Shown: one piece after another, positions 1 to 10,510 of the stretch
Layout of the letters: every line of letters begins with the position of its first letter
Numbering within the stretch: the stretch's first letter is position 1
Assembly: GCA_019828565.1 (NCBI GenBank)
Contig: JAHDYR010000019.1
Location: forward strand, 1 to 64,000
Reading direction: 5' to 3'
Length of the DNA stretch: 64,000 bases
From: Carpediemonas membranifera
Taxonomy: Eukaryota > Fornicata
Notes under the pieces: generated by a model
Database searches by the model: none
What the model was told of the DNA's origin: nothing
What the model saw: only the letters and a program-made list of their open reading frames with translations
Made by a program: the position numbers and the translations under genes

Positions 1-341
1 TGTTAAAATCGTTTTCCGATGCCTGAGGAAATCATGAGGAAGTCCATTATCGATGGTGAAAACATTAGATTCAGTGAAATCTTTTCACCATTTTCACAAG
101 GCGCGCAAGAAAACGAAAGAGATGGCACTGAACACCCCTGGATGTACAGGACATCACTATACACGACAAGCTTCCATGCATCTGTGAGCTTCTGCATTTT
201 TCACACATTTTCACGAAATGCTTCTCTGCACTGGAGACTACTGTTCGCCAAGCAAGAGAATCACTGAGGTTGTCGATAAATGCTATCCATAAGCTTACTC
301 CCTGTCTTTATTTCCGCTGCTGCTTCCCTCGTAGCGACGCA

Positions 342-397
342 CACAGGTAGCTGTCGCAAAATGCACTTTAAGATTGCATTTCGCACAGCTACCTGTG
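342..397 (+). promoter_or_regulatory. Inverted repeat in kinase promoter (left copy)
   Basis: CACAGGTAGCTGT pairs with ACAGCTACCTGTG across a short loop containing TGCACTTTAAGA, and the stem extends with few mismatches through CGCAAAATGCA. It sits directly before the kinase start codon. The same palindrome lies before the other two kinase genes (14605-14660 and 27361-27417), so it is conserved although the N-terminal coding regions differ. An operator or an RNA stem-loop are both possible. Confidence 0.6.
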
Positions 398-398
398 C

Positions 399-1742
399 AT
401 GGTGTTTCCGAGCTCGATAGTGAGAAGCTGGAGCAACAGACTTCCTCACGTGGTAATAGTAGACGGTATCTGCACGAGTTTGAGCCGACAAGCTGAAGGT
501 CGATCAAGATTGATGAGCACTACGATATGGAGGTTCCCACCCTGCTAGCGCTCAAGGACAGTCCGCATGTCCTCCCTGTCGTCGATACAGGCTTTGTGGT
601 GCATCATGTCCCAGCCTTCTCATGACTCCTCATGTCGACCAAATTGTCGACCTCTTCGTAAGGTTGAGCCCAGCCTTCAGTTCCGCTACGTTTCGCATCT
701 ACTGCAGTCTGTATAGTTTCCATGACTATTAATGAGTTGTTTATTATGATGTTAAGCCCGGACAACTTCTTTCTTTTAGCATTGTGACCAGGAAGCTACT
801 CTCATTGACTTTGGTTCTGCTATGACGGAAGCCGGCTTCGTAGCGACGAGAACTGGGTCATACAACTGAAATCAGCATCCGAATATCGCGGCACGCATGG
901 GTATTTACCCCCAGAGATAAAACACTAAGAGGTCTTCTGCTAAAAGGTTCGGTCATCTGGAAGTTCAAAGAGCGCCATACGAGACCTCCAAGCTCACGCG
1001 AATGACTGCATCGGCTCTTTCCCGCCTGTTCTTATGTCGTCACACCTGCCTCCGACATTTACTTCCGTGCGGTGTAGTCATTATGATGCTCTCTTTTACG
1101 GTCTCCCTAAGCCCTTTGCCGCGAAGGTGACTGACATGGGTGCAAACATGGCAGATCGACAACAAGCAGGAAGAAGAAGAAGATGCTGAAGCTTTTGGTA
1201 GCTTGCTGAACTGCCAATTCTATGTGGTGGGCAGTTGCAGTTGTCACCTCAGGCACAGACATATTTCAAAGATTGCCTCGAGTGTGTCAACGTGAACTCT
1301 TGAGCTCCTGATTCGCGGCACAACGCCACCTTAATTTGCCTCAGCCTGTACGACCTGGCAATGGTGATGCTCCACCGACCCAACAAAGTCCCACCATGCT
1401 GCCGGAATGTCTTGAAAAGCTTCAAGGTCATCATGCGCGTGCATGAATCGCGTCGCCGCGACCAGTCCGCTCCTCCTCTTGGATGATACTGAACAGGTCT
1501 TACTCTCTGTAGATCAGCATGAAAGAGAATGGTCGGACTCGCCGAAGCCAACGGGGTTCTGAGGGTCAAGTCTCTTCTATCGGCGCTTCGCATAGTGCGT
1601 GGTAGGAGACCTTCATGGACGCGAGAACGTCAGCTGTGACACATGCCACAAGGGATACAGGCAGGTGAGCACCAATAAGTGCGCAAAAGGTGTAAGCGGA
1701 AGACTCCACAGGCAGTTTATTGCGATGATTGATCGGAAGTAA
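399..1742 (+). pseudogene. Protein kinase, left-arm copy, heavily frameshifted
   Basis: Nucleotide-level counterpart of the intact kinase at 26052-27359. The ATG at 399 follows the same palindromic promoter, and the TAA at 1740 is in an AGTAAA context. Dozens of small insertions and deletions disrupt the frame between about 400 and 1620, while the last 120 bp, coding for part of the C-terminal zinc-binding tail, are clean. The damage is concentrated at the first bases of the window and fades inward. This fits a low-quality contig end better than evolutionary decay, but real degeneration cannot be excluded from sequence alone. Confidence 0.75.
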
Positions 1743-1813
1743 AGATTATTTGAAAACGTGTAAATTTTGTGTGAAAATTGTGTGAAAAACTGTGGCTAAT
1801 TCTGCACAGAGCG

Positions 1814-2120
1814 ATGCCAAGGACGAAACCAAGGCAGATCAAGAAGAGGCCTCTCAAGATTTAACTGCCCGGCGGTGCAGGTTCGTCAAGTGGCCGGAGA
1901 TGCCGCTTCCAGTAAGGCGTATGCCGTACAGCTCGCCGTATCCATCTCCGTGCCCGTCTCCATCCACCTCTTCGTCGTCAACGCCACTCTGACCCAACCT
2001 GCTCCCACTCAGCCGTCGTCTTCAGCCTCTGCCACGCCCGTTGGCAGTCCGCCTCTTCTCCTGGCCACCATTCTCCACTGAGTCAAGAGTCTCCACTACC
2101 ATGGACTGGATGATGATGTA
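1814..2120 (+). pseudogene. Small basic, Pro/Ser-rich ORF, left-arm copy (frameshifted)
   Basis: Starts MPRTKPRQIKKRP, like the right-arm copy at 25681-25980, but two extra bases (CT) at about 1853 shift the frame and give an early stop. The downstream DNA still matches the Pro/Ser-rich coding region of the other copy. It follows the kinase on the same strand. Function unknown. Confidence 0.45.
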
Positions 2121-2234
2121 ACACCTGTGGTGGCACAGCATTAAACGATCATCTGATGTGTTTTTGTTACATAATTTTGCGTTGATTGCTTCAAATTGTC
2201 ATGAATTGTCACAAAACAACGGTTCATCGACAGA

Positions 2235-2291
2235 TTCAGCACAATCTCTTTTCTCATTTTCATGCGAGAACGTGAAAGAGATTGTGCTGAA
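2235..2291 (+). repeat. Hairpin (left-arm copy)
   Basis: TTCAGCACAATCTCTTT and AAAGAGATTGTGCTGAA form 17-bp arms around a 23-nt loop. A matching hairpin is present in the right arm at about 25508-25566. It lies in non-coding DNA between the Pro/Ser-rich ORF and the 71-aa ORF. Stem length is within the range of small-RNA precursors. Confidence 0.6.
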
Positions 2292-2399
2292 GCAGCTTGA
2301 GGCGCTTAATGTGACCAATCAGGCTCATACAACCATGTTTCAAGCGTTAAGAGTTTCAACAATCTAAACGCAACTTTTTCAATTGAATTGTCCATTTTA

Positions 2400-2622
2400 T
2401 CAAACATCAGAGTTATGTAGCACAAGCAATAAAGCTTCTTTCGGAGATTTTCGATGCACAAAAACATGTCAGAGACTGTGTCGTCTAGCAAAGAAATGTC
2501 CAATTTGGCTTGAAAATTGTTTTCAAGCGGATCTTTTTGAGACTTTCTTCTATCTTACACACTTCATACATGTTCTTTACTGTTAATTCAGTAACATTGA
2601 TGCCTCCGCGCCGCAGTTCCAT
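2400..2622 (-). pseudogene. 71-aa small protein, left-arm copy (indels)
   Basis: Counterpart of 25184-25399. The ATG at 2622 follows AATTTCACCAA on the minus strand, and the stop is in a TGATAAA context. The copy has about 7 extra bases and is out of frame in the middle. It is divergent from the PHD gene that starts at 2661. Unknown function. Confidence 0.4.
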
Positions 2623-2660
2623 TTGGTGAAATTCGCAGTTTATGCGTCAGAATTTCGCGG

Positions 2661-3871
2661 ATGGACATTCCTGTAATACAAGAACCTGCGGCAGCTAAAC
2701 GCGTAACAGGAGATAAAGCCAAGGTATTTCCGGGCCAATCTTTATTCGGCATACCTCAATGCATTTTTTTGACACGACGGTCACCAGCGGCATGGGTCTT
2801 TCCACGGCCGACATGCACCAATGCCTGCGCATTATTCAGGAACGCCTTCTGAAACTGGTCCCAGACATCAAGGGCTATCTGTTCGCCGATAGGACCTCGC
2901 ACGCAGCGATTGCCGCAATCAAGACCTTCCAAAACGACCATTTTGGAACAGAGGAGGTCAATAACGGCGTAGCGCACAGGCTTTGTCTTGCCAGTCAACT
3001 CCTCAGCTCAGTAGCTTCCGCGCTCAGCTCGCTAGCATACCGGAAGGCGATCGACAAGCCTGACGTATCAAATCAAGTTCAGCTTGAGGGCATCACCTGG
3101 CCCACGCTTGTCACTTATCGTCCGCCCAGAGCCAAGAATGATCCTGATCCGTCCGCCGTTCCTCCCATTTCTTCTGGTTCCACCCCCCTCCTCTCGATCA
3201 AGGCCGAGCTACCATCTGCTCGCCAGGAAACGAAGCTATCTCAGATCATGGAGTACGAGATCTCAGACGAGGATGAAGCTCTGGTCACGACTGCTCGCCG
3301 AAGGCTTGAACTTCGTCTGGATGAGGTGGAGACGCAGCCAAAACGAGCCCGACTTGATCCAGAAATGCTTGCTGAGATAGTTTCGGCCGCTGTCATCAAG
3401 CGTATCAGTAATAAGTTCGGCCAGAGTCACACGGAACCCATCTCCGAGTCCGATCAGCCCCCCTCCGACGTACACTCTCTGGCTACTCTCTACCAGAGAT
3501 CGCTGATATATGCCTGCGTCGTGTGCCGTGCTCCCGACTGGTGGTGGAATCCAAATGTCCGCGACTTTGTAACTTGCAGCTCTTGCAAGCGTTTCATGCA
3601 CAAGCATTGCCACAGACCTGGCAAAGCTGGGTCTAAGGTCCAGTGCCCATGCTGCAAGCAGTCGAAGAACCGGTGCGAAGCGTGCACAAGTGATCACAAG
3701 ACTCAGAAGAAGACCAGCGAACTGATGTCATGCTATGCCTGCCTCAAGTGGATGTGCCCGACCCACATAACTGAACTAGAGGCAAGGCTTGATCAAAGAG
3801 TGTTCACGATTCGCCTGTGTAAGATGTGCAGAAGCGTCTATGACGATCATGTGGTCAAAATGAAGTGGTAA
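2661..3871 (+). CDS. PHD-type zinc-finger protein (left copy, N-terminal frameshifts)
   Basis: Predicted nuclear chromatin reader. The ATG at 2661 (MDIPVIQEP) directly follows AATTTCGCGG. An extra A near 2718 and an extra T near 2770 break the N-terminal frame relative to the right copy; from about 2759 the frame is open for 370 codons. The N-terminal half is helical. The middle is an acidic and polar linker with a KRARLDPEML segment. The last 115 residues carry C-x2-C, C-x2-C, then H-x2-C and a final C-x2-C, the C4HC3 order of a PHD finger, followed by a second cysteine-rich module with four more Cys pairs. The zinc region is intact here but frameshifted in the right copy. The stop overlaps TAAA. 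A RING-type finger is the main alternative. Confidence 0.65.
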
Positions 3872-3886
3872 ACAAGTGTAGAACTT

Positions 3887-4938
3887 TTAATGGATCGTGC
3901 GAGTGGCATGTGCGTGTCTCTGCGTCATTTGAGTGATGAACCGCTCATCTAGAACAGTGGAAGGGTTTGTTTCCAGTGGTTTGTAGTCGGTAATGCCGGT
4001 ACAGTGGTCACGAATAGACGGTAGAGGCAGAGAAGATACATACTTGGTCGGACCCAGGATCTGCATCGGCGCATTGCAGCTACTTAATGAGCCATTTGCA
4101 ATCAGCCGTCTCCCAGCAGCCCCCGGCGCGTTGCGGTAGCCTGAGAAGTACCTCGACAGAAACAGCAGGGGGTTGTCCATGCACAGCGTACGATAAATCC
4201 AGAAGCAGTCTTGCAGGTGGAGCTCATTGGCCAGTACCTGCTCTGGAGTGAGGATGATGCAGGTGTGCCTGTACGGTTTCGTCGAAATCGTCTTCATCAG
4301 CTCGGTTGTCTCGGCCGTGTCGTTATCTCTAGTACACGTGGCGAAGTAAATCATACGCACACGTGTTTGATCGACGACTGTAGGCTCCTTGAATGCGGCC
4401 GTGATCAACTCCACAAAGTTGTGGAGGAACAGGGCATCGTTTGTGGCCGCATCAATGACCAAGCGAGAAGTACTAGTCTCCGTATGGCCAGAAATGACCC
4501 AATACGTGTCGAAGTTGGCGTAAAGATCGGCCAGGGTCCTCAATTTGGAAACCAAATCTGCTGTCGAGGAGAACGACACGGCCTCGATTGTGAGGTACTG
4601 GTCACCCATGGTCTCAAGGATCGTCTTGAGCTTGACATGGTACCCTGCCGCGTCTGGCATGTGCTCAAGGTGGAACACGGCGAATGAGTCGCGAGAGGAG
4701 GCGAACCCGTTCTCTGGCTCAAGAACAACGAGCACGCGACGGTTGACAAGGTTGTCCAGAGTGAGCGGGCAGGAGTGGAACCTTGTCAAGCTGTCCGGAG
4801 GGTGATGAGGGAGGATACCAATTCCTCGATAGCCGCGACGCTTGTCTCTTTGCCGCAAACACACTCAAGCACCTTATCAGAGCCTTCTACGGCTCTTACA
4901 GCGTTCTCATTGAACACAAGCGGCAGTTCTTCGCTCAT
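3887..4938 (-). CDS. Caspase/CHAT-like protein (left copy, frameshift near the N-terminus)
   Basis: Convergent with the PHD gene, 15 bp apart. It matches the intact right copy (22874-23926), but one T is missing in a T-run near 4853, so the first 25 or so codons are out of frame. The open part runs from 4864 to 3887. The stop is in an ATTAAA context. Predicted function is given under the right copy. No other in-frame break is seen. Confidence 0.5.
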
Positions 4939-4954
4939 TTCACAAATTTCAGAA

Positions 4955-4983
4955 TGTGCCACCATGAAAAAAAAATTGGCACA
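4955..4983 (+). promoter_or_regulatory. TGTGCCA palindrome at divergent promoter
   Basis: TGTGCCA and TGGCACA flank a loop containing CCATG and an A-run. The same palindrome is at 10348-10379 and, as the right-arm copy, at 22829-22857. It lies between the divergent CHAT-like and SET genes. Three copies with a conserved A-rich loop suggest a protein-binding site or an RNA hairpin. Confidence 0.55.
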
Positions 4984-5176
4984 AGCACAGTACGGCCTGA
5001 TAGCTGAAGTTTTGGCCTATAACAACCTGGAATATGTTGTTTCATCTTTGCATAAATCCATTCCCATTCATGTGTACGTCAGCAATAGGCGTTTAGCAGT
5101 GTTTCAGAAACTTTCGCGATATTTTCACAAGATGTTTTTGCGAAAATTGGCTTTTTCGCATAACGAGAGGACTTCA

Positions 5177-5950
5177 ATGGCACGTAGTAAGGCACCAGCT
5201 CATCCCCCGATCGACAGCGACAATTCAAGCGCATCTGCTGATGCTAGCGAGCAGCTTGATGATCCGATGACGCTCCCGCAAAACGTTGTCCATCGAATTT
5301 ACCCAGGTGCCACTGATGAGGAGATATCCGATCTCCGGAAGAAGTGTCACGGCATCACCCGCGTCTATGTGATGCCTGACTGAGCTGCCGGCGGCCGAGT
5401 CTTGCTGCGCTCCCTTCCTCGAGGTCGTTAAGGAGCAACCAGCCCGTGACGCCGAGACTGGGCATGTTGGCAGAGGGATGATGGCTGTCCAGGAGGTCAA
5501 AGAGGGGACCTTCCTCGGCGTCTACTGTGGCCAGCTCCTCTCAGAGGAAGAATACCTCGCCAGCAACACGTCGATGGTGTTTGTTACCCTTTATTTCATT
5601 TACATAGAATCTCCTTTTGGAACAAGGTGCGTGTGGACTCCACTGAGCTATCCTACGCCAGTGGAGTCCACCTGATCAATCACAGCGATGACTATAACTG
5701 TGTATGCAGCGAGGGCGTGCTCTGCGGCCTCCCTGTTCTTGGTGTGTATGCCAATAAGCGCATCGAGAAGGATGAGTTCCTTCGCATTGACTATCAGGAG
5801 GACTACTGGAAGGATTCGGAGGTCAAGAAAGTCGAAGTGGCTCACTTTCGGGCCCTCGAAATGACTGACAAGCGGTACATCTCCAACTTGAAGAGGATGT
5901 ATCCCAGTTTACGTCAACCTCAGCGCGCGGGAATTAAGAAGAAGAAGTAA
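5177..5950 (+). CDS. SET-domain protein (left copy, two frameshifts)
   Basis: Predicted lysine methyltransferase. The ATG at 5177 (MARSKAPAH) follows ATTTTCAC and GCGAAAATT motifs. Domain signs: a GxxLGxYxG-like start (TFLGVYCGQ), the NHSDDYN motif matching the NHSxxPN cofactor-binding element, and a GVYANKRIEKDEFLRIDY stretch matching the conserved IxxGEELxxDY end of SET domains. An extra A creates a stop at about 5381, and one T is missing in a T-run near 5617. The right arm has different errors, so a combination of both gives an open frame. No cysteine-rich post-SET region is visible. The stop lies in AGTAAA. The substrate could be histone or non-histone. Confidence 0.7.
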
Positions 5951-5978
5951 ATCATGTCTGATCAATCACTTTACTCTC

Positions 5979-7583
5979 TTAGAGTTTCTCCGAAGTCGTC
6001 GCACGGGCCTTGCTCTTACCATCGCGACGTAGGAATATATGCATAGGAGTAACATCGGCAGGAGATGAGTGCTCCTTGCTGCTCATATCTGGCGGCAGGT
6101 CGACCGCCGGAGAGTGCTGGTTGATGATAGCCTTCATCTCTGGCGACAGACCGAGGTCGAGGGGTGGGACCGTTATGAACTTCTGGCCCCCGTACCTCAT
6201 CATGGTGCTATTGATCCGAGTCCATAAGGCTCCAGTCACATTGTTCCTCTGGAACAGTACCATCAAGGCAGCGAGAGGAACGTAGCGGTCAAGCTCCACT
6301 GTTGCCTCCTCGGCGCGCCTGACAAGCTCAGCCCAGTTGTCCTCGAGTTCATCGGCGAGCGCTTCAAGCCCAGCCTCACTCGCCCGTGCCAACTCTTCTT
6401 GAGTAAACTGATGGATCGCCTGATCCTCGGCCTTCTGCTGACCTAACTCAGCTTCAAGTCTCTTCTGGGACTCCTCAGAATCTCTGTTAGCCTGTTCAAG
6501 CGCCTCCCTCGCCTCCCTCTCCTCAGCAAGCCGTTTCATCAAGGGCTCGTACTGCTCCAACAAGCGCACAGACTCGGGTACATCATCAAGGCCTGCACTG
6601 GTGTCGTCTAGCTGCTGAAGGAGAGAACCAACGGTGTCTGTGTCGTCCACATCGGACTCTACGTCGACGTCTTGATCAGTCTGGGGCAACGGAACGCCGT
6701 CACCATGCATGGCGGCCGGTTCAGAGTGGCCATCGGACTCGGACTCGTCAGTGTCGGAAAATTCCACGGCGTCGCTGGCGGGTGGTGTCACATAGGCATG
6801 CCCTGTATCTTGCGCATAGGATGCAGTAACGAGTTCAAGCGAGTGTATGGCTTCCTCGCGGTCATTCCTTGCCTGAATAGCTTCGGCGGCTGCCTTGGCA
6901 ACATCTCGACGCAACCGCTCAAGCTGGGCTGATGTCACATCGCTTCCCGGATCATTCTTGCAACCAGAAAGAATGTCCTCGTAGGGGGCATGCACGCGGC
7001 GGGCCTCGACAGTGCCCTCAGGGGCGACGAAGAGAGCGCGAAGGATCAGGTTGACTTGATCTGGAAGAAAGAGACGGCCTGTTCCTTCTAGATGAATAGA
7101 GCCACGATGTGACGGCATGACAGCCTCGCGGTTATCCTCAAAGGTGATCGCTGATCCGGTGTAGTGGTCAACAAACTGCTTCCGCACGATTTCAACCTGA
7201 TCATCCTCCATAAACAAGCCTGCAGGAACCTTAGACAGCTCGGGCCGGGCAAGGTCGTCACTAATGGCCATGAGCTCGGGAAGGGAAGCCTTGTTGATGA
7301 GATCCATTAGTGAAACTCGGCCAGCGAGACCAAACACATCACGAATCTCGTCAATGACGATGTGGTCGACCAGCGCGCATCTCAGGGCTGTCTTCGTTAT
7401 CACGTTGTGCTCCTTGAGGTACTCCAATCGGCTCTTATTCGTCCGGAGTGCGAACCATCTCTCGAACATACTCTTATCTGCTCGAATAGCCTTACGCTCT
7501 TGACCAGGTGCAGCAAAAGCAATCCTAACGGTCTTCTCATGATGCTCACGAATCCAGCTGCGTAGAATAGTGATATCTAGCAT
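5979..7583 (-). CDS. Coiled-coil protein with acidic linker (copy 1)
   Basis: About 534 residues from the ATG at 7583 (MLDITILRS); the upstream extension begins with GTG and is unlikely. It has a helical N-terminal half with no recognised domain, an acidic linker (DTDESESD, later DVDVESDVDD), a coiled coil of roughly 100 residues rich in Glu, Arg, Ala and Leu (EQYEPLMKRLAEEREAREAL and on), and a polar tail. The C-terminal half is the same as the gene at 20495-21832; the N-terminal half is only distantly similar (RKQFVDHYTG against RRKFCDHFTA). It is convergent with the SET gene, 28 bp apart. Possible structural or partner protein; function unknown. Confidence 0.65.
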   Translation of the reverse strand: MLDITILRSWIREHHEKTVRIAFAAPGQERKAIRADKSMFERWFALRTNKSRLEYLKEHNVITKTALRCALVDHIVIDEIRDVFGLAGRVSLMDLINKASLPELMAISDDLARPELSKVPAGLFMEDDQVEIVRKQFVDHYTGSAITFEDNREAVMPSHRGSIHLEGTGRLFLPDQVNLILRALFVAPEGTVEARRVHAPYEDILSGCKNDPGSDVTSAQLERLRRDVAKAAAEAIQARNDREEAIHSLELVTASYAQDTGHAYVTPPASDAVEFSDTDESESDGHSEPAAMHGDGVPLPQTDQDVDVESDVDDTDTVGSLLQQLDDTSAGLDDVPESVRLLEQYEPLMKRLAEEREAREALEQANRDSEESQKRLEAELGQQKAEDQAIHQFTQEELARASEAGLEALADELEDNWAELVRRAEEATVELDRYVPLAALMVLFQRNNVTGALWTRINSTMMRYGGQKFITVPPLDLGLSPEMKAIINQHSPAVDLPPDMSSKEHSSPADVTPMHIFLRRDGKSKARATTSEKL

Positions 7584-8035
7584 CTTTTCCAAAATTTCAC
7601 AGCAATGCAGTGTTATTTTCACAGTGAATATTTTGTTCTGTCGAAATAAGATGCAGGAAGAGCTTTAGTATTAGCACGTGCGACTGAAGGCATTTTAAGC
7701 ATGTTTATAGCATGTATATGCAGGTAGTTGATTGTAGGTACTGTCAAAATTTTCTGTTTACGCAAAGCAATATAAATATGCCAATTCATCACGTAAAACT
7801 TCTGGAGCCGTGTTCAGACAGTCAGAGAACCCACCAGACCGCTTTTCAGCCAGAATAGACTCAACCCTAATTTTGCTTTACGTATATCTCGGTAAATAGA
7901 CTCGAACGATATGTAAAAATCTTGGATCCGTCCTAACATATCAAATACTACACATATACCAAGTTTCAGCCAAATCCAAGCCGAGAAGATCACCCCCGTC
8001 AAGCCCATGGACAATGGTAGGTCAGCGTGGTTTTG

Positions 8036-8103
8036 GCGAAAATAACAGTGCATTGCTGTATTCCAAATGTATGACTTATAGTGCAATGCACTGTTATTTT
8101 CGC
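8036..8103 (+). repeat. Hairpin with perfect 21-bp arms
   Basis: GCGAAAATAACAGTGCATTGC at 8036-8056 is the exact reverse complement of 8083-8103, with a 26-nt loop. A related single arm (GTGAAAATAACACTGCATTGC) is in the promoter of the coiled-coil gene at about 7602-7622. Similarity between the hairpin and a promoter could reflect a small RNA targeting the promoter or a shared binding site. Confidence 0.8.
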
Positions 8104-8142
8104 AGAGCCGAACTTGGAGGTGGCCAGAAACTGAAATCGCTG

Positions 8143-8193
8143 AAAAGCTCAGAGACGTCGTTATATCATCTATAACGGCATCTCTGAGCTTTT
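8143..8193 (+). repeat. Hairpin with 23-bp arms, 5-nt loop
   Basis: AAAAGCTCAGAGA...GTTATA pairs with TATAAC...TCTCTGAGCTTTT with two mismatches and the loop TCATC. It is 40 bp downstream of the previous hairpin. It could be a terminator-like or small-RNA structure. Confidence 0.75.
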
Positions 8194-8550
8194 GGGCGCA
8201 CGGTTTCATCAGGACGTGGAGATCGATGCTTGTGAAAATGAAGAATCGACTAGGAGAGCTCTACGCTTGCATGCAGCCTTCTATTAGGTTGTTGATGTTG
8301 GTTATATGCTTATTTTTCGTTCTCGATGCGTGTGGATGAGTACTCTGTTGCAAGATTCATTTTGATGGACTTATGTTGGTTATAGAGGATAAAGGCATCA
8401 GAATGGATCATATGCATGCTATAAACCCGTTACATGCTGTTGTAATGGCGCTACTTGTTCTTCATCATCACTTTGCCCTGATGTTTCGCAGTTGTTTCCC
8501 TAAAGTGCAAAATTTCACTGAGATTTCACGCGCATTTTAAGGAAACAATC

Positions 8551-9306
8551 ATGGCAAGGAGTAATCCGAAGGCAAGAGTGCCGAAAAGGCCTAACGCGCA
8601 GAGAAGGAAGCTTGGTGCTCGCAACCAGAAGCAGTTGAACTTGTCGAAGAAGCAGCGCAAGATCACTATGGCTGCATTGGACCTTGTCCAATCCTTCATC
8701 AACTCTCTCGAGGATCCGGGCGAGATTGAGAGGGCAAACAAGATCGTGACGGAGGCAAACAACCTGGGGCGCGACCAGGACGTCCGTGACCTGAATCCCA
8801 CGTCAGCCCGCGACAACAACGATTACAGGCACGCCACCGTGAGGGATATTGAGGCGGCCTACACCGGAGATGGCGATAATGGCACCCTGAAGCGTTTTGC
8901 GGCTCTGGTCAGCCTCGACGGCGACGACGAAGACGAGCTTCGCCCTGATGACCCCCTCATGGCCTGCGTTAAGTCGCACAGGGATCTTTTCCTCAAGATT
9001 CCCGCTGGCCTGAGGGAGGAGGTGCACCAGTTCGTGTCTTCTCAGCTCGACATCCCCACGGAGACGATCCGGCACATCCTCCATGCCAACACCCAGTCCT
9101 CCGACGCCACTGAGATCTTCAAGCGACCCACACTGGTCCCGAAGAGGTCCTATTCTTCCGTGGAGGAGCTCGGTGATATCATTGTCGCGCAGAACCGGAA
9201 GCGTGTGGAGGCGGAGCGGCGCGATGCCATACGTCGCAAGATCTACGAGACGATCATGATGTTCTACATGATCCAGTCTACTAAGCAGACCCCAGAGACT
9301 GATTAA
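8551..9306 (+). CDS. Unknown 251-aa protein with basic N-terminus
   Basis: Not recognised. The first 40 residues are strongly basic (MARSNPKARVPKRPNAQRRK), consistent with nucleic-acid binding or a nuclear signal. The middle is acidic (DGDDEDELRPDD) and the C-terminal third is helical and charged. The ATG at 8551 follows AAATTTCAC and GATTTCAC boxes. The stop lies in ATTAAATC. It is convergent with the GNAT gene, 15 bp apart. It occurs once in the element, in the unique centre. No cysteine clusters or membrane segments are seen. Confidence 0.65.
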   Translation: MARSNPKARVPKRPNAQRRKLGARNQKQLNLSKKQRKITMAALDLVQSFINSLEDPGEIERANKIVTEANNLGRDQDVRDLNPTSARDNNDYRHATVRDIEAAYTGDGDNGTLKRFAALVSLDGDDEDELRPDDPLMACVKSHRDLFLKIPAGLREEVHQFVSSQLDIPTETIRHILHANTQSSDATEIFKRPTLVPKRSYSSVEELGDIIVAQNRKRVEAERRDAIRRKIYETIMMFYMIQSTKQTPETD

Positions 9307-9321
9307 ATCATCATGTGACTT

Positions 9322-10300
9322 TTACTCATACTCAATATTCCACGCGGCTTCCCAGTAGTTATCTTTCTTGCGATCTGCGTGCGATCTGTAGTAAGACCGG
9401 AGAGCAGCCATCTTGATAACGAAGACGAGGTGACCCTCCTCGATATGCTTGAGGATCATCTTCCGCTGGGTGCTTCTCGTGGTGTTTGTGGACTTTTGCT
9501 TGCTCGCCTCCTTGATCGACTTGAGCTTCTTCTTCATTGCCATCGTCAAGTCATCCTCCGTCTGAGTCAGTGTGATGTACTCGTTCGGGCTTTCGGGCAT
9601 GGGGTGGGTTGGGGCGGGTTGTCGGCGAGATGAGGCAGGATCATTGGAAGGCTGGGGTGGGGAAATGAGGTGCCGCAAGCCCTGACGACGCCGATAAGCG
9701 TCACCCGCGCTGTGGAGAAATGTGGTGATCTCCCTCACACACCCAACACAGTCGGCAAGAGACTGACCCAAAGCCTCCCACTTGGTGCCAGAGAGCGCTG
9801 CCTCCAACGTGTAGCTCGGGCTGGAGGTATCCTCGATAGACTCCAATTCCGCTGCAGGTAGCGATGTCACGAATCCAAGCTCCTTGTAGAACTCCAGGAC
9901 AGTCTCATCACACTGGAGCCTGAGCTTGGCGCCGGCAGACGCAACAGCGAGCAGGATTGACGCATATCCCTTGCCTCGGTGGGCCACCTTCGTGCCAAGA
10001 GTAACGACGTACTTACTCTTGAAGTTCGGCACACCCGAAATGCCCTCCTGTACCATGAGCAGCATAGAGACGATGTCGTTGGTGGTGGTGCTGACAATGG
10101 CGATCATGCTATGTAAGAGCTTGGGGTGGGTCATACAGGGTGTTGTTCAGTTCAATGGCACTGAGCATTTCCGTAACATGAAATGACGACAGGAAGGACA
10201 GTACGCTGTGCACATACTGGCTGTTGTCGTCCAGTAGTACATATACTAGGTGACAACCATCCATGGCCAATATCGTGTTCTTCCAGTCGTCGTTAGGCAT
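9322..10300 (-). CDS. GNAT-family N-acetyltransferase with C-terminal extension (one frameshift)
   Basis: Predicted acetyl-CoA-dependent acetyltransferase. The ATG at 10300 (MPNDDWKNT) follows AAAAATTTCAGC. A frame change at about 10115-10134 joins it to the main frame. Motif A is VAHRGKGYASILL, which fits the Q/R-x-x-G-x-G/A acetyl-CoA loop, followed by a helix and FYKELGFV, the usual last strand and loop (motif B). Beyond residue 150 comes an extension with a Pro-rich linker and a basic KKKLKSIKEASKQK stretch. The stop is in AGTAAAA. The substrate is unknown; histone or transposase acetylation would fit the neighbours but is inference. Confidence 0.65.
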
Positions 10301-10510
10301 GTTTCACGCTTCTGCTGAAATTTTTCACACAGATTTCGCAAACTGCATTTGTGCCACCATGAAAAAAAATTGGCACAAAACGAATTGAAGTCAATTCACG
10401 ACTTATTCGACGAGTAGGGGGTCAGGCAAGTATTATGGGCGCATTATCTTTCCCGGCAAGCGAAATGTATTCTCATCAATCATGCTTTTACAATCTCAGC
10501 TTTTCTATCT
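10301..10510. promoter_or_regulatory. GNAT promoter with TGTGCCA palindrome
   Basis: Contains TTTTTCAC and GATTTCGC motifs at about 10320-10340. It also contains the 32-bp palindrome 10348-10379 (TTTGTGCCA...TGGCACAAA with an A-rich loop), the same as at 4955. The rest is the 3' region of the transposase-like gene. Confidence 0.55.

Larger units (their letters stand above)
1..6764 (+). repeat. Left arm of 6.7-kb inverted repeat of DNA element
   Basis: This arm is the near-identical reverse complement of 21047-27753. Gene order from the end inward is the same in both arms: kinase, small Pro/Ser-rich ORF, 71-aa ORF on the other strand, PHD protein, CHAT-like protein, SET protein, 3' half of a coiled-coil gene. 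Similarity stops abruptly inside the coiled-coil gene, at the codons just before an acidic DTDESESD stretch. Position 1 begins with TGTTAAAA and a GCCTGAGGAAATCATGAGG-like stretch that matches the outer end of the right arm in reverse. The first 1.6 kb contain many more indels than the rest, as expected at a poorly polished contig end. Confidence 0.85.
7584..8550. other. Intergenic region rich in palindromes
   Basis: No convincing coding sequence is seen between two divergent genes. The region holds an AT-rich promoter zone at 7584-7640 with TTTCAC motifs, two strong hairpins (8036-8103 and 8143-8193), and a promoter zone before 8551 with AAATTTCAC and GATTTCAC. Confidence 0.6.

Noticed and set aside
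1249-1593. Minus-strand ORF in the left kinase copy
   Set aside because: Antisense shadow of the degraded kinase gene.
5580-5625. A 30-bp mini-intron in the SET gene (GTGTTT...ACATAG)
   Set aside because: Removing it gives the wrong frame; the two arms show that a one-base T-run difference explains the break.
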